Origin: Gammaproteobacteria bacterium
GTDB taxonomy: Bacteria; Pseudomonadota; Gammaproteobacteria; UBA1113
DNA: 7,336 nt
NCBI GenBank assembly: GCA_019752835.1
Contig: JAIELR010000239.1
Coordinates: forward strand, 1-7,336
Direction of reading: 5' to 3'
Each line of letters begins with the position of its first letter. The stretch's first letter is position 1. The translations under genes were made by a program, and so were the position numbers. Positions 1 through 5,667 of the stretch are shown here, piece by piece. The notes under the pieces were generated by a model that was given only the letters and a program-made list of their open reading frames with translations, had not been told where the DNA came from and did no database searches.

Positions 1-1440
1 GCTTTTAACCGCTTTCCATGACTGAATAAAGATAGAGTAACGTATTTTTTCCCGGAAAATTAAAGCGCCAATGACGATCAGCGCCAATACAAACAAGCTC
101 CCCAGCAGGACCCTGTGAACGCTAATAAAGTTTTCTTTGTGCGCAATGACTGGCGCAGTCAATTTAACTGCAGTCTGTGTCGTTTGTGCTTGGGTAGTTT
201 GCACCGAGGCAGCGCCAGCTGAAGTTTTGTTTTTCAATACACTTAACGCTTGCTCGTCATGTGTTAACTGCGTTTGCAATGTGCGCAACTGCGCACGAAG
301 ATTCCTGACCTCAAGCTGCAATGCTTGATTAGCGGTTTTTAGAACGTCTATCGTCTGATTAGATGTCGTCGATTCATTTGCTGCACCTGATTGAAGTATA
401 ATCAGATCAGACTCTGAGCCCAAGAGCGATGGTTCAGCAGGGGTAACAGGTGGCAACAATTCCATTTGTGGTATCGATGAAGCAGGCGCAATTGTTTGAG
501 GTGCCGTTGAAGCCGGTACTGGAATCGGCTCAGGGTTGCTTGCCTTCACTGCAGGATTAGTCTGTGAACTCCCCTGTTCCGCTGGTTGTCTTGGTATCGG
601 TGCAGCATTGATTGTACTTGTAGCGTTATTTTCTATATTGATATTCTGCGCGGGAACTGGCGGTTCTATATTGCGTGCCGAGGGCAAGACTGTTGTTTGT
701 GTTTGCATTTGCCATGCATTGTTTTGTTTTACAATCAATTGCTCTGCATACTGATTGTTTATGGCATTTGCCTGAGCAGTACTTGGCAATACTAAACGAT
801 ACCCAGCCTTCAAGCCATTAATATTATTTTTCAAAAAAGCTTGAGGATTGAGTTGAAAAATAGCAACCATCATTTGCGCTGAGGAAGTTTGGCGACTCGG
901 AGCAAATTTTTGTGCAATTTCCCATAAATTATCCGAACGAGTTGTTGGGCCATAAAAAGCAGTAGTGCTTGGTACTACTATTTTTGTTCGTTTTTTTGGA
1001 AATGAACTAGAGGTAACGGTAGATTTCTGTGCAACAGAGGGATAATTTGAGGGATCAAGGAAGACCGTATATTCTCGCAATATCTTCCCATTTGGCCAGT
1101 AAAGTTGCAGCAAAAATGTCAGTACCGGTTGATCAATGGGCTGGGTAGATGAGACTTGGATATAAAATTGCTGTTGCTTATTTTGCGCAACATCAAATTG
1201 CAAGTTTAAAAGATTTAAATCTCGTTTTAGCCCAACAGCATTAAATTCTTTGTCTGAGGCTAATTTTACTTTTACGGCTGCAAAAGGCACATTGCCCAAA
1301 TCAATGATAGGAATAGTTGCATTAATAGGTTCATTCAGCGATGATTTTACCTGCATATCGCCTAGGCCAGCAGCCAAAACCGCAAAGGGAATGAGCAGCA
1401 ACAAAAAAAGACTAACTATTTTTATTAAGACCTGTTTCAT
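1..1440 (-). CDS. fimV: FimV-family pilus assembly / polar hub protein, N-terminal 480 residues (runs off window)
   Basis: FimV is an inner-membrane peptidoglycan-binding protein that organises the cell pole and supports type IV pilus and type II secretion assembly in gammaproteobacteria. Translating the minus strand from the ATG at 1440 gives an uninterrupted frame to the window edge. Residues 1-23 are a signal peptide (MKQVLIKIV, hydrophobic core, likely cut after VLA). The mature start AGLGDMQVKSSLNEPINA is the family hallmark, and REYTVFLDPSNYP (about 121-133) is another conserved FimV motif. A LysM-like domain spans about 163-220 (YGPTTRSDNLWEIAQKF ... LVLPS). A Pro/Ala/Ser/Gln-rich linker (about 225-355) and a predicted coiled coil (about 361-408) follow. 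One membrane segment lies at about 441-460. The cytoplasmic C-terminal TPR part lies outside the window. An in-frame stop closely upstream supports the start. The best Shine-Dalgarno (AAGGA) is 12 nt away, which is rather far. Confidence 0.93.
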   Translation of the reverse strand, partial: MKQVLIKIVSLFLLLLIPFAVLAAGLGDMQVKSSLNEPINATIPIIDLGNVPFAAVKVKLASDKEFNAVGLKRDLNLLNLQFDVAQNKQQQFYIQVSSTQPIDQPVLTFLLQLYWPNGKILREYTVFLDPSNYPSVAQKSTVTSSSFPKKRTKIVVPSTTAFYGPTTRSDNLWEIAQKFAPSRQTSSAQMMVAIFQLNPQAFLKNNINGLKAGYRLVLPSTAQANAINNQYAEQLIVKQNNAWQMQTQTTVLPSARNIEPPVPAQNINIENNATSTINAAPIPRQPAEQGSSQTNPAVKASNPEPIPVPASTAPQTIAPASSIPQMELLPPVTPAEPSLLGSESDLIILQSGAANESTTSNQTIDVLKTANQALQLEVRNLRAQLRTLQTQLTHDEQALSVLKNKTSAGAASVQTTQAQTTQTAVKLTAPVIAHKENFISVHRVLLGSLFVLALIVIGALIFREKIRYSIFIQSWKAVKS

Positions 1441-1448
1441 ACGGCCAT
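1437..1448 (-). other. Three-codon mini-ORF overlapping the fimV start
   Basis: ATG GCC GTA TGA on the minus strand encodes Met-Ala-Val-stop. Its TGA overlaps the fimV ATG as ATGA. The AAGGA Shine-Dalgarno (1457-1453) is 4 nt from this mini-ORF start but 12 nt from fimV. This arrangement could couple fimV translation to the mini-ORF by termination-reinitiation. It may equally be chance, and the ribosome may use the distant SD for fimV directly. Confidence 0.25.
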
Positions 1449-1471
1449 GTAATCCTTACAACTAAGCTGCT

Positions 1472-1498
1472 ATCATACCTGAAAACATCTAATGACAA
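1472..1498 (-). promoter_or_regulatory. Candidate sigma70 promoter for fimV
   Basis: On the minus strand a TTGTCA box (1498-1493) and a TATGAT box (1477-1472) lie upstream of fimV. The spacer is only 15 bp, short of the usual 17. Sliding the -35 to TTTTGT gives 17 bp with a poorer box. This is a sequence match only. The 78-bp spacer shows no comparably good promoter for dapE on the plus strand. Confidence 0.4.
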
Positions 1499-1518
1499 AA
1501 GGGATATAGGATATTCAT

Positions 1519-2646
1519 ATGATGGATCTCATTACATTACTAAAAGACCTAACGGCCTGCCCCTCGTTGACCCCTAATGATGCGGGCTGTCAAGCCATAC
1601 TGACTCGTTTGTTGCATGAATGGGGATTTAAAACAACCGCCTTACCTTATCAAGGCGCGAGTAACTTTTGGGCTACACCCGGCAGCAACCCAACCCCGAA
1701 ACTTGTTTTAGCGGGTCATACAGATGTTGTTCCCACAGGAAATCTTGACGACTGGCGGTTTCCCCCTTTCGACGCTACTATACATGAAAATTACATTTAT
1801 GGTCGTGGCATCGCAGATATGAAGGGCAGTTTAGCAGCCATGATGTGTGCTGTTGAACAATTTATTTGCGATTTTCCCGATAAAGCCTCAGAAATTGGTT
1901 TTTTAATTACCAGCGCCGAAGAAGGTCCGTCCGATCTTGGAACACCCATCGTATTAGAGCATCTTAAAAAACAAGGGATACACTTCGAATACTGTCTGGT
2001 TGGCGAACCAACGTGTGAAGTAGAACTAGGCGATACCATCAAGAATGGGCGTCGTGGCTCGCTGACAGGCCAGCTACGTATTCAAGGAAAACAAGGTCAT
2101 ATTGCCTATCCTCATTTAGCCTCCAATCCGATTCACAGCATTGCACCCTTTTTGCAGGAGTTCGTTAGAACGACGTGGGATACAGGAAATGTTTACTTTC
2201 AACCTACTCAAATGCAAATTTCCAATATTCAGGCTGGAACGGGCGCTGGTAATGTTATTCCAGGTGCTTTAGAGCTCTTATTTAATTTTCGCTACTCTCC
2301 TCAAGTAACGGCGGAGCAATTAATGCAAAAAACTGAAGAATACTTAAATGAGCATTGTTTATCATATGAAATTGAGTGGAAACTTTTTGGTGAACCTTTT
2401 TTAACCAAGCCAGATCGCTTAATACAAGCTTTAAGCCAGTCAATTCAAACTATTTGCGGTATTACCCCTACCCTTTCAACCACAGGCGGAACCTCCGATG
2501 CTCGATACATTGCCAAAACAGGTGCACAAGTTGTCGAATTTGGCTTACTTAATACCGGAATACACCAAGTCAATGAGCATACTCTCATTGATGACCTGTA
2601 CAAACTAAAAAACATTTATTACACTTTATTTAATGAATTGCTGTAG
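1519..2646 (+). CDS. dapE: Succinyl-diaminopimelate desuccinylase
   Basis: DapE hydrolyses N-succinyl-LL-2,6-diaminopimelate to succinate and LL-diaminopimelate in the cytoplasm, a step in lysine and peptidoglycan precursor synthesis. It is a dinuclear zinc M20 peptidase-family enzyme. The 375-residue length is the family norm. Visible motifs are AGHTDVVPTG (H67, D69), GRGIADMKGS (bridging D100), TSAEEG (catalytic E134, ligand E135), VGEPT (E163), KQGHIAYPH (H194, donated across the dimer) and GIHQVNEH (ligand H349). These numbers fit the known Haemophilus influenzae residues. The catalytic domain is split around a lid/dimerisation domain (about 180-293). The first of two adjacent ATGs was taken as the start, with AGGA at 1508-1511 and 7-nt spacing. 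The gene is divergent from fimV and followed by the methyltransferase 40 bp downstream. No key residue is missing. Confidence 0.97.
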   Translation: MMDLITLLKDLTACPSLTPNDAGCQAILTRLLHEWGFKTTALPYQGASNFWATPGSNPTPKLVLAGHTDVVPTGNLDDWRFPPFDATIHENYIYGRGIADMKGSLAAMMCAVEQFICDFPDKASEIGFLITSAEEGPSDLGTPIVLEHLKKQGIHFEYCLVGEPTCEVELGDTIKNGRRGSLTGQLRIQGKQGHIAYPHLASNPIHSIAPFLQEFVRTTWDTGNVYFQPTQMQISNIQAGTGAGNVIPGALELLFNFRYSPQVTAEQLMQKTEEYLNEHCLSYEIEWKLFGEPFLTKPDRLIQALSQSIQTICGITPTLSTTGGTSDARYIAKTGAQVVEFGLLNTGIHQVNEHTLIDDLYKLKNIYYTLFNELL

Positions 2647-2686
2647 AAATAGCTCCGACAAAACAAAAGGTTAAACAACGTACGTC

Positions 2687-3259
2687 ATGCCAACAAATCA
2701 TTTCTTTACGCGTATATCGCTCTTTATTCGAGAGCTATGGCGCCGACCTCAAGCCATAGGCGCGGTTTGCCCAAGCGCGCCACATTTAACTAATAAAATG
2801 GCGGCACAAGTCAGCAAAAAAAAACCAGGGATAGTCATTGAAGTTGGCGCTGGAACGGGGGCGGTAACAAAAGCCTTATTGGCCCGCGGTATTTCGCCCT
2901 CAAACTTAGTGGTTATTGAACAATCGCCAGATTTGGCGGATTACTTGAGAAAACAATTTCCTGGCGTACTTGTTATAGAGGGAGATGCCGCGATATTGCG
3001 ACAACTATTACCCGATCCAAATGCTGAAATTAATGCAATTGTTTCCAGTTTACCTCTGCTCTCACTACCGCCCGAGCAGGTTGTCGCCATATTGAAAGAA
3101 TGGGCGCATCTTTTGCCGCCGAAAAGTAAACTCATTCAGTATACTTATAATTTTTTTTCCTCTAAACCTACACATATGATTGGTTTTACACTAATAAAAT
3201 CTTATTCCATTTGGCTCAATGTCCCACCAGCTAAAATTCAGGTATTTCGAAAAAACTAA
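2687..3259 (+). CDS. Class I SAM-dependent methyltransferase, phospholipid N-methyltransferase-like
   Basis: This 190-residue protein belongs to the small bacterial methyltransferases related to phospholipid (phosphatidylethanolamine) N-methyltransferase and to KsgA-like rRNA methylases. The N-terminal FIRELWRRPQAIGAVCPSAP (about 13-32) is typical of the phospholipid group. Motif I is IEVGAGTGAVT (51-61), and VVIEQS (75-80) supplies the acidic residue that holds the SAM ribose. IEGDA (97-101) and SSLPLLSLP (120-128) follow at the positions expected for motifs III-IV. The C-terminus WLNVPPAKIQVF also matches the family, so the protein looks complete despite the overlapping toxin remnant. The nearest SD (AAGG, 2667-2670) is 16 nt from the ATG, but an in-frame TAA at 2672 leaves no upstream start. 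It is probably co-transcribed with dapE. The substrate is not shown by the sequence. Confidence 0.8.
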   Translation: MPTNHFFTRISLFIRELWRRPQAIGAVCPSAPHLTNKMAAQVSKKKPGIVIEVGAGTGAVTKALLARGISPSNLVVIEQSPDLADYLRKQFPGVLVIEGDAAILRQLLPDPNAEINAIVSSLPLLSLPPEQVVAILKEWAHLLPPKSKLIQYTYNFFSSKPTHMIGFTLIKSYSIWLNVPPAKIQVFRKN

Positions 3260-3437
3260 ACGTGCAGACTCAAAGCAATTCGGTTCGGATGATCTTGATT
3301 TGCCTGGTATGCAATTCCACCCTTTATCGGGTCGGTTAAAGGGCTATTTTTCGGTTTCAGTGAACGGCAACTGGCGAGTAATATACGGCTTTAAAGATGA
3401 AAATGCCGTATTGGTCGATTATTTAGATTATCATTGA
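3219..3437 (+). pseudogene. HigB/RelE-type toxin, 5'-truncated
   Basis: The C-terminal half of a HigB-like killer toxin (RelE superfamily, mRNA interferase) is clear. DDLDLPGMQFHPLSGRLKG, VNGNWRVIY and the terminal VDYLDYH match the family ending around GNWR and DYH. Normal HigB proteins of this group have about 90-100 residues. Here only about 50 are recognisable, so the first beta strand and helices are missing. The frame is open leftwards to an ATG at 3219, but that part is merely the out-of-frame reading of the methyltransferase end. The family-like sequence starts near 3265-3285, just past the methyltransferase TAA at 3257-3259. The toxin was therefore probably cut by a deletion or recombination at that junction. 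The antitoxin follows 8 nt later in the usual toxin-first order. An active toxin from this fragment is unlikely. Confidence 0.75.
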
Positions 3438-3445
3438 GGTAGACT

Positions 3446-3730
3446 ATGCGTAAACATTTACACCCAGGCGAACATGTGAGAGACATTCTGATTGATGGTG
3501 CTGGCTTGACAGTAACAGAAGCTTCCGAACGTTTAGGGATTACACGGACTTCATTATCTCGTCTTATTAATGGTCATACCGGAATTACACCTGAAATGGC
3601 ATTGAGATTATCAACATTATTAGGAACGAGTATTGAAATGTGGCTTAACTTACAAATGCACTATGATGTTTGGGTGCTGAAAAAGGCAAACAAACAAATT
3701 AGCGTTTTGCCATTGAAAGAAGCTGCTTGA
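3446..3730 (+). CDS. higA: HigA-family antitoxin (XRE DNA-binding)
   Basis: This 94-residue HigA/VapI-type antitoxin normally binds and neutralises the HigB toxin and represses the operon. The start RKHLHPGEHVRDILIDGAGL is the family signature (HPGE...L.E). The helix-turn-helix lies at about 22-44 (TVTEASERLGITRTSLSRLI). ITPEMALRLSTLLGTSIEMW is the conserved continuation, with the W/L packing residues and the tail that usually contacts the toxin. The start is set by GAGG at 3436-3439 with 6-nt spacing, and this SD includes the toxin TGA, as in translationally coupled pairs. The protein looks complete although its toxin is truncated. No operator upstream could be recognised. The original promoter was probably lost with the 5' part of the toxin gene, so expression may depend on read-through from dapE and the methyltransferase. 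Confidence 0.9.
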   Translation: MRKHLHPGEHVRDILIDGAGLTVTEASERLGITRTSLSRLINGHTGITPEMALRLSTLLGTSIEMWLNLQMHYDVWVLKKANKQISVLPLKEAA

Positions 3731-3756
3731 GGGGTATATGCAGCAGATTGTTCTGC

Positions 3757-3785
3757 ATGGATGAAAAAAAACCATTTTCATCCAT
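3757..3785. repeat. Perfect 11-bp inverted repeat downstream of higA
   Basis: ATGGATGAAAA (3757-3767) and TTTTCATCCAT (3775-3785) are exact reverse complements around a 7-nt loop. A second small inverted repeat, ATGCAG (3738-3743) with CTGCAT (3753-3758), abuts it. Neither has a T-run after the stem, so this is not a canonical intrinsic terminator. It could be a leftover mobile-element end, an RNA-stabilising hairpin at the higA 3' end, or a protein site. Confidence 0.55.
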
Positions 3786-3900
3786 CCCGATAGCGAAAAT
3801 TGGAACTGTTCCAGTTGGATTGTCTTTAGTAGCGGGTTATCGAAAAGATGATTTTTTACTTACCGCTGCAAAACAATTATTTGGATCAGAGCCTTATTGA
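3757..3900 (+). pseudogene. Amidase C-terminal remnant
   Basis: From an ATG at 3757 a 47-codon frame ends in TGA at 3898-3900. From about residue 8 it reads SSIPIAKIGTVPVGLSLVAG followed by YRKDDFLLTAAKQLF. This matches the C-terminal end of amidase-signature enzymes (GatA/AmiE-like fold), where PxGLSLxAG...D..LL..A occurs about 20-30 residues before the end. The Ser-cisSer-Lys catalytic core, which lies hundreds of residues upstream in such proteins, is absent because higA occupies that position. The fragment is thus the stump of a deleted gene, not an enzyme. The ATG sits in the inverted repeat and has no convincing SD. The family assignment rests on a short match and is moderately certain. 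Confidence 0.55.
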
Positions 3901-3978
3901 AAGTGAAGTTCATTAAATTAGTTTTTTTTGATGCGATTCCAAACCTTACCCCTTTTGACTAGATTTACACTGTGTTTT

Positions 3979-4537
3979 TTAACCATCCGTTGAAGCTGGA
4001 ATCCAACGATATAATGTCGGCACCGAGATCCCGAGATTTTTGGCAACATCCTTAGGTAGCGTGCCAGAAGCAAGTAATTGTTTAGCTGACTCAATCTTAC
4101 TTTGGGTCATTTTTCGCTTGCGACCGGCCCACTCGCCCCTTTGCTTTGGCAGCGGCTAAGCCCGCTTTCGTTCTTTCAGCCATTAACTCACGTTCCATTT
4201 GGGCAAGGCTTGCCATCACATGAAAAAAGAAACGTCCCGCTGGTGTGGATGTATCGACATTATCGGTAATGCTTTTAAAATGAATTTCCTTCTGATGTAA
4301 TTGATTAACCAAATCAATTAAGCCCTTCACTGTCCGGCCTAATCGGTCTAGCTTCCAAACAACTAAGGTGTCATTTTTTCTCAATACTTCAAGAGCCATA
4401 CTCAGTCCTGGACGATTTGCTTTAGTCCCTGATATTTGATCCTGATAAAGTTTTTCACAACCAACCTGTTGTAATGCAGACAACTGTAAATCTAAGTTTT
4501 GATCAGCCGTTGAAACACGAGCGTAGCCTATGAGCAT
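3979..4537 (-). pseudogene. Serine recombinase (resolvase/invertase family), frameshifted before the HTH domain
   Basis: Tn3-type resolvases and Hin/Pin-type invertases cut and rejoin short DNA sites through a phosphoserine intermediate. The catalytic domain is intact: LIGYARVSTADQN with nucleophile S9, SGTKANRPG (37-44), and VWKLDRLGR (60-68) with the active-site arginines. FFHVMASLAQMERELMAERT (104-123) begins the long E helix. After GRVG the frame as read gives RSQAKNDPK and a stop (4097). One extra base near 4126-4127 (minus GGGCCGG) explains this. Removing it gives GRKRKMTQSKIESAKQL, then LPKDVAKNLGISVPTLYRWI and a stop ending at 3979. That is a normal C-terminal DNA-binding HTH and a 185-residue total, the usual family size. 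As read, the 146-residue product lacks its DNA-binding domain. It starts 3 nt after the DUF2442-like gene, with a weak GGA 7 nt before ATG. Confidence 0.9.
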
Positions 4538-4540
4538 GGT

Positions 4541-4795
4541 TTATTCCAACACCCACTCACCGTGGGTTTTAATTTCTTTATGCATAGCATCAGGCGCAAG
4601 ATCAAGTTCTCCAGGCCAAGTGACTGCACCATAGTTGATAAACACTTGTTTAAAATAGGTTTCGTCTTTTAATGCTTCGAATACACCCGTCAAATGGGAC
4701 GGCTTAAATCTAACGATTCCTTCCAGCCCATCTTCAAACTTCACCTTCAGAAAAAGGTGCTGCTGTGGTTCTACTGCTGTAACGTTCCAATACAT
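4541..4795 (-). CDS. DUF2442-like small protein
   Basis: This 84-residue protein resembles the DUF2442 family, whose function is poorly defined and whose members often sit beside DUF4160 proteins in putative toxin-antitoxin-like pairs. The evidence is the arrangement of KVKFEDGLEGIVRFKP (an F.DG.....D/F strand pair), GVFEALKDETYFKQVFI and GAVTWPGELDLAPDAMHKEI. The last part corresponds to the family WP.G.DLAPD.L signature. There is no signal peptide or membrane segment. The start has a strong SD (AGGAGA, 4806-4801) with 5-nt spacing. The stop is 3 nt from the recombinase ATG, so the two genes probably form one transcript. No DUF4160 partner is present. Its function is not known from the sequence. 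Confidence 0.75.
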   Translation of the reverse strand: MYWNVTAVEPQQHLFLKVKFEDGLEGIVRFKPSHLTGVFEALKDETYFKQVFINYGAVTWPGELDLAPDAMHKEIKTHGEWVLE

Positions 4796-4860
4796 AAGCT
4801 TCTCCTAGCGCAATGGTTCGTTTTTGAGATTTTTTGGAATATTCAATTAACTACCACATT

Positions 4861-4874
4861 GTTTCAATTGAAAC
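4861..4874. promoter_or_regulatory. 14-bp perfect palindrome upstream of the DUF2442-like gene
   Basis: GTTTCAATTGAAAC is fully self-complementary and touches the stop codon of the XRE antitoxin gene (TAG, 4876-4874). On the minus strand it contains TTGAAA, which could act as a -35 box for the DUF2442/recombinase pair. A matching -10 17 bp away (GAATAT) is poor. It is a candidate operator on symmetry alone. Confidence 0.35.
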
Positions 4875-5200
4875 TATTGATGTTGCTCTTCGCCAATGTC
4901 ATTAAATTGGTTAATGTGAACCTCGCCCTCAGGAAAGCGTGCAACAATATCTAACTCGCCACCCATCGCTTCAATATAACTTCGCAGTGTGGAAATATAC
5001 ATATCAGCCCGTCTTTCAATACGGGACAAATTAGCCTGTTTTGTTGACAGAAGTTCAGCTAGACGTTGTTGACTAAAATGCCTGGCTTGCCTTAATTCCT
5101 GTAATGGCATCGCGTTTAGCATTTCTTGTGTTTTCAAGGACGCTTGTTTCTGTGCCTCTACCGACATTTTTGCTTTCAATTGATTAAAATTTTTACTCAT
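4874..5200 (-). CDS. XRE-family antitoxin of a RelE/HigB-like toxin-antitoxin pair
   Basis: This 108-residue helix-turn-helix protein follows its toxin, as in HigBA-type operons. Residues 1-30 are a charged helical arm (MSKNFNQLKAKMS...). PLQELRQARHFSQQRLAELL (32-51) with STKQANLSRIERR (52-64) is the XRE HTH. TLRSYIEAMGGELDIVARFP (71-90) is the conserved ending of this subgroup, in which the antitoxin blocks the toxin and represses the operon. The start ATG overlaps the end of the toxin gene in its restored frame (GATGAGTAA, 8 nt shared). A near-perfect SD (AAGGAGGG, 5216-5209) lies 8 nt upstream. That SD allows strong translation independent of the toxin frame, so the antitoxin can still be made even though the toxin frame is broken. 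The protein looks complete. Confidence 0.88.
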   Translation of the reverse strand: MSKNFNQLKAKMSVEAQKQASLKTQEMLNAMPLQELRQARHFSQQRLAELLSTKQANLSRIERRADMYISTLRSYIEAMGGELDIVARFPEGEVHINQFNDIGEEQHQ

Positions 5201-5554
5201 CTAATAATCCCTCCTTCTTAAGGGTAGTTATGTGCTCATCATACAAACGATCAGCTATCGGTACGTACTCGATGTACCATCGGTTATTACCTGTTTTATC
5301 ACCGCCTATCAGTAAGATGGCGTTTCTCAGTGGATCAAACGCATACAAAATACGATAAGGGGACCTTGCTGCTGAATTCTTAATTCTCGCATATGTGGAT
5401 GTTTCGATCCGTTGATTCCCGATGAGTGTGGATGACGAAGATTAACGCCAAGTGCTTCCAGTAATCCCACAGAAGCCACAATATCGGTTTGTTCTACTTC
5501 ATTTAACACATTCCACCAGTCTTCAAATTCATCTGTATATTCAATATCCCACAT
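5193..5554 (-). pseudogene. RelE/HigB-like (Gp49-type) toxin with a one-base deletion
   Basis: These toxins cleave mRNA at the ribosome. The reading from ATG 5554 gives MWDIEYTDEFEDWWNVLN and GINGSKHPHMRELRIQQQG, the first half of the family (DEF..W...L, L.GS.HP.MKELR). Past 5363 the frame becomes PLIVFCMRLIH and stops at 5327. Restoring one base at 5359-5365 (minus GGTCCCC) gives SPYRILYAFDPLRNAILLIG, then GDKTGNNRWYIEYVPIADRL and YDEH, with a stop at 5193. This is exactly the missing catalytic half, for 120 residues in all, the normal family size. The product as read lacks the second half and should be inactive. ATG 5554 is preferred to GTG 5560 because AGGG sits 5 nt before it. The gene overlaps the antitoxin by 8 nt. 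A sequencing indel in the C4 run is the main alternative. Confidence 0.88.
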
Positions 5555-5580
5555 ATCCACCCTGCCAATGATTTGTTTAT

Positions 5581-5628
5581 TAATTATTACACAAAGGTAA
5601 TATTACGTCAAGGTAATATTACAATAAG
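5581..5628. promoter_or_regulatory. Three operator-like tandem repeats, 16-bp period
   Basis: The self-complementary decamer GTAATATTAC occurs at 5597-5606 and 5613-5622, within a 13-bp direct repeat AAGGTAATATTAC. A degenerate third copy, TAATTATTAC (7 of 10 matches), lies in register at 5581-5590. Each unit ends in NNNAAG. The -35 lies at the junction of copies 2 and 3, and the -10 is in copy 1. This fits autoregulation by the downstream XRE antitoxin. The binding protein is inferred, not shown. Confidence 0.65.
5583..5611 (-). promoter_or_regulatory. Sigma70-type promoter of the XRE toxin-antitoxin operon
   Basis: On the minus strand TTGACG (5611-5606) and AATAAT (5588-5583) are separated by exactly 17 bp, each box matching 5 of 6 consensus bases. 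The -10 ends 28 bp before the toxin ATG. The promoter is interleaved with the 16-bp-period repeats, so a bound repressor would cover it. Confidence 0.7.
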
Positions 5629-5653
5629 AGCGAGCAAATGGAGTTATTCAATG

Positions 5654-5665
5654 TTGAATATTCAA
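5654..5665. promoter_or_regulatory. 12-bp palindrome just upstream of the pncC promoter
   Basis: TTGAATATTCAA is perfectly self-complementary and ends 2 bp before the pncC -35 box. A further ATTCAA (5646-5651) two bases to its left makes a second inverted pair with TTGAAT. It does not match the LexA (CTGT-N8-ACAG) pattern. It may be an operator or only A/T-rich coincidence. Confidence 0.3.
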
Positions 5666-5667
5666 TC

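Larger units (their letters stand above)
3260..5630. other. Accessory islet of toxin-antitoxin modules and recombinase debris
   Basis: Between the methyltransferase stop and the pncC promoter region lie a truncated toxin, its antitoxin, an amidase stump, a broken serine recombinase, a DUF2442-like gene, and a second TA pair with a broken toxin. The flanking genes are intact and of core type. No flanking direct repeat, tRNA target or paired terminal inverted repeats was found, so the boundaries are set by gene content only. Confidence 0.6.

Noticed and set aside
137..795. Plus-strand open frames across this stretch, some Cys-rich
   Set aside because: They are antisense to the continuous fimV frame, have no family resemblance, and their odd Cys/Val-rich composition comes from reading fimV backwards.
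1797..2042. Minus-strand open frame inside dapE
   Set aside because: It is antisense to the conserved metal-binding region of dapE and has no SD or recognisable domain.
3146..3151. TATAAT box as a promoter for the higB remnant/higA
   Set aside because: It lies inside the methyltransferase gene in an A/T-rich stretch, and no acceptable -35 is found at 15-19 bp.
3900..3978. T8 run and ACACAGTGT near the recombinase end as an intrinsic terminator
   Set aside because: There is no G/C-rich stem next to the T-run, and the ACAC/GTGT pair is only 4 bp.
4694..4954. Plus-strand open frame of 86 codons
   Set aside because: It runs antisense across the DUF2442-like gene start and the antitoxin end, and its low-complexity hydrophobic product looks like nothing known.
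5594..5622. CRISPR-like repeat
   Set aside because: The 13-bp units are separated by 3 bp with no spacers and are centred on a promoter, which fits operators, not a CRISPR array.
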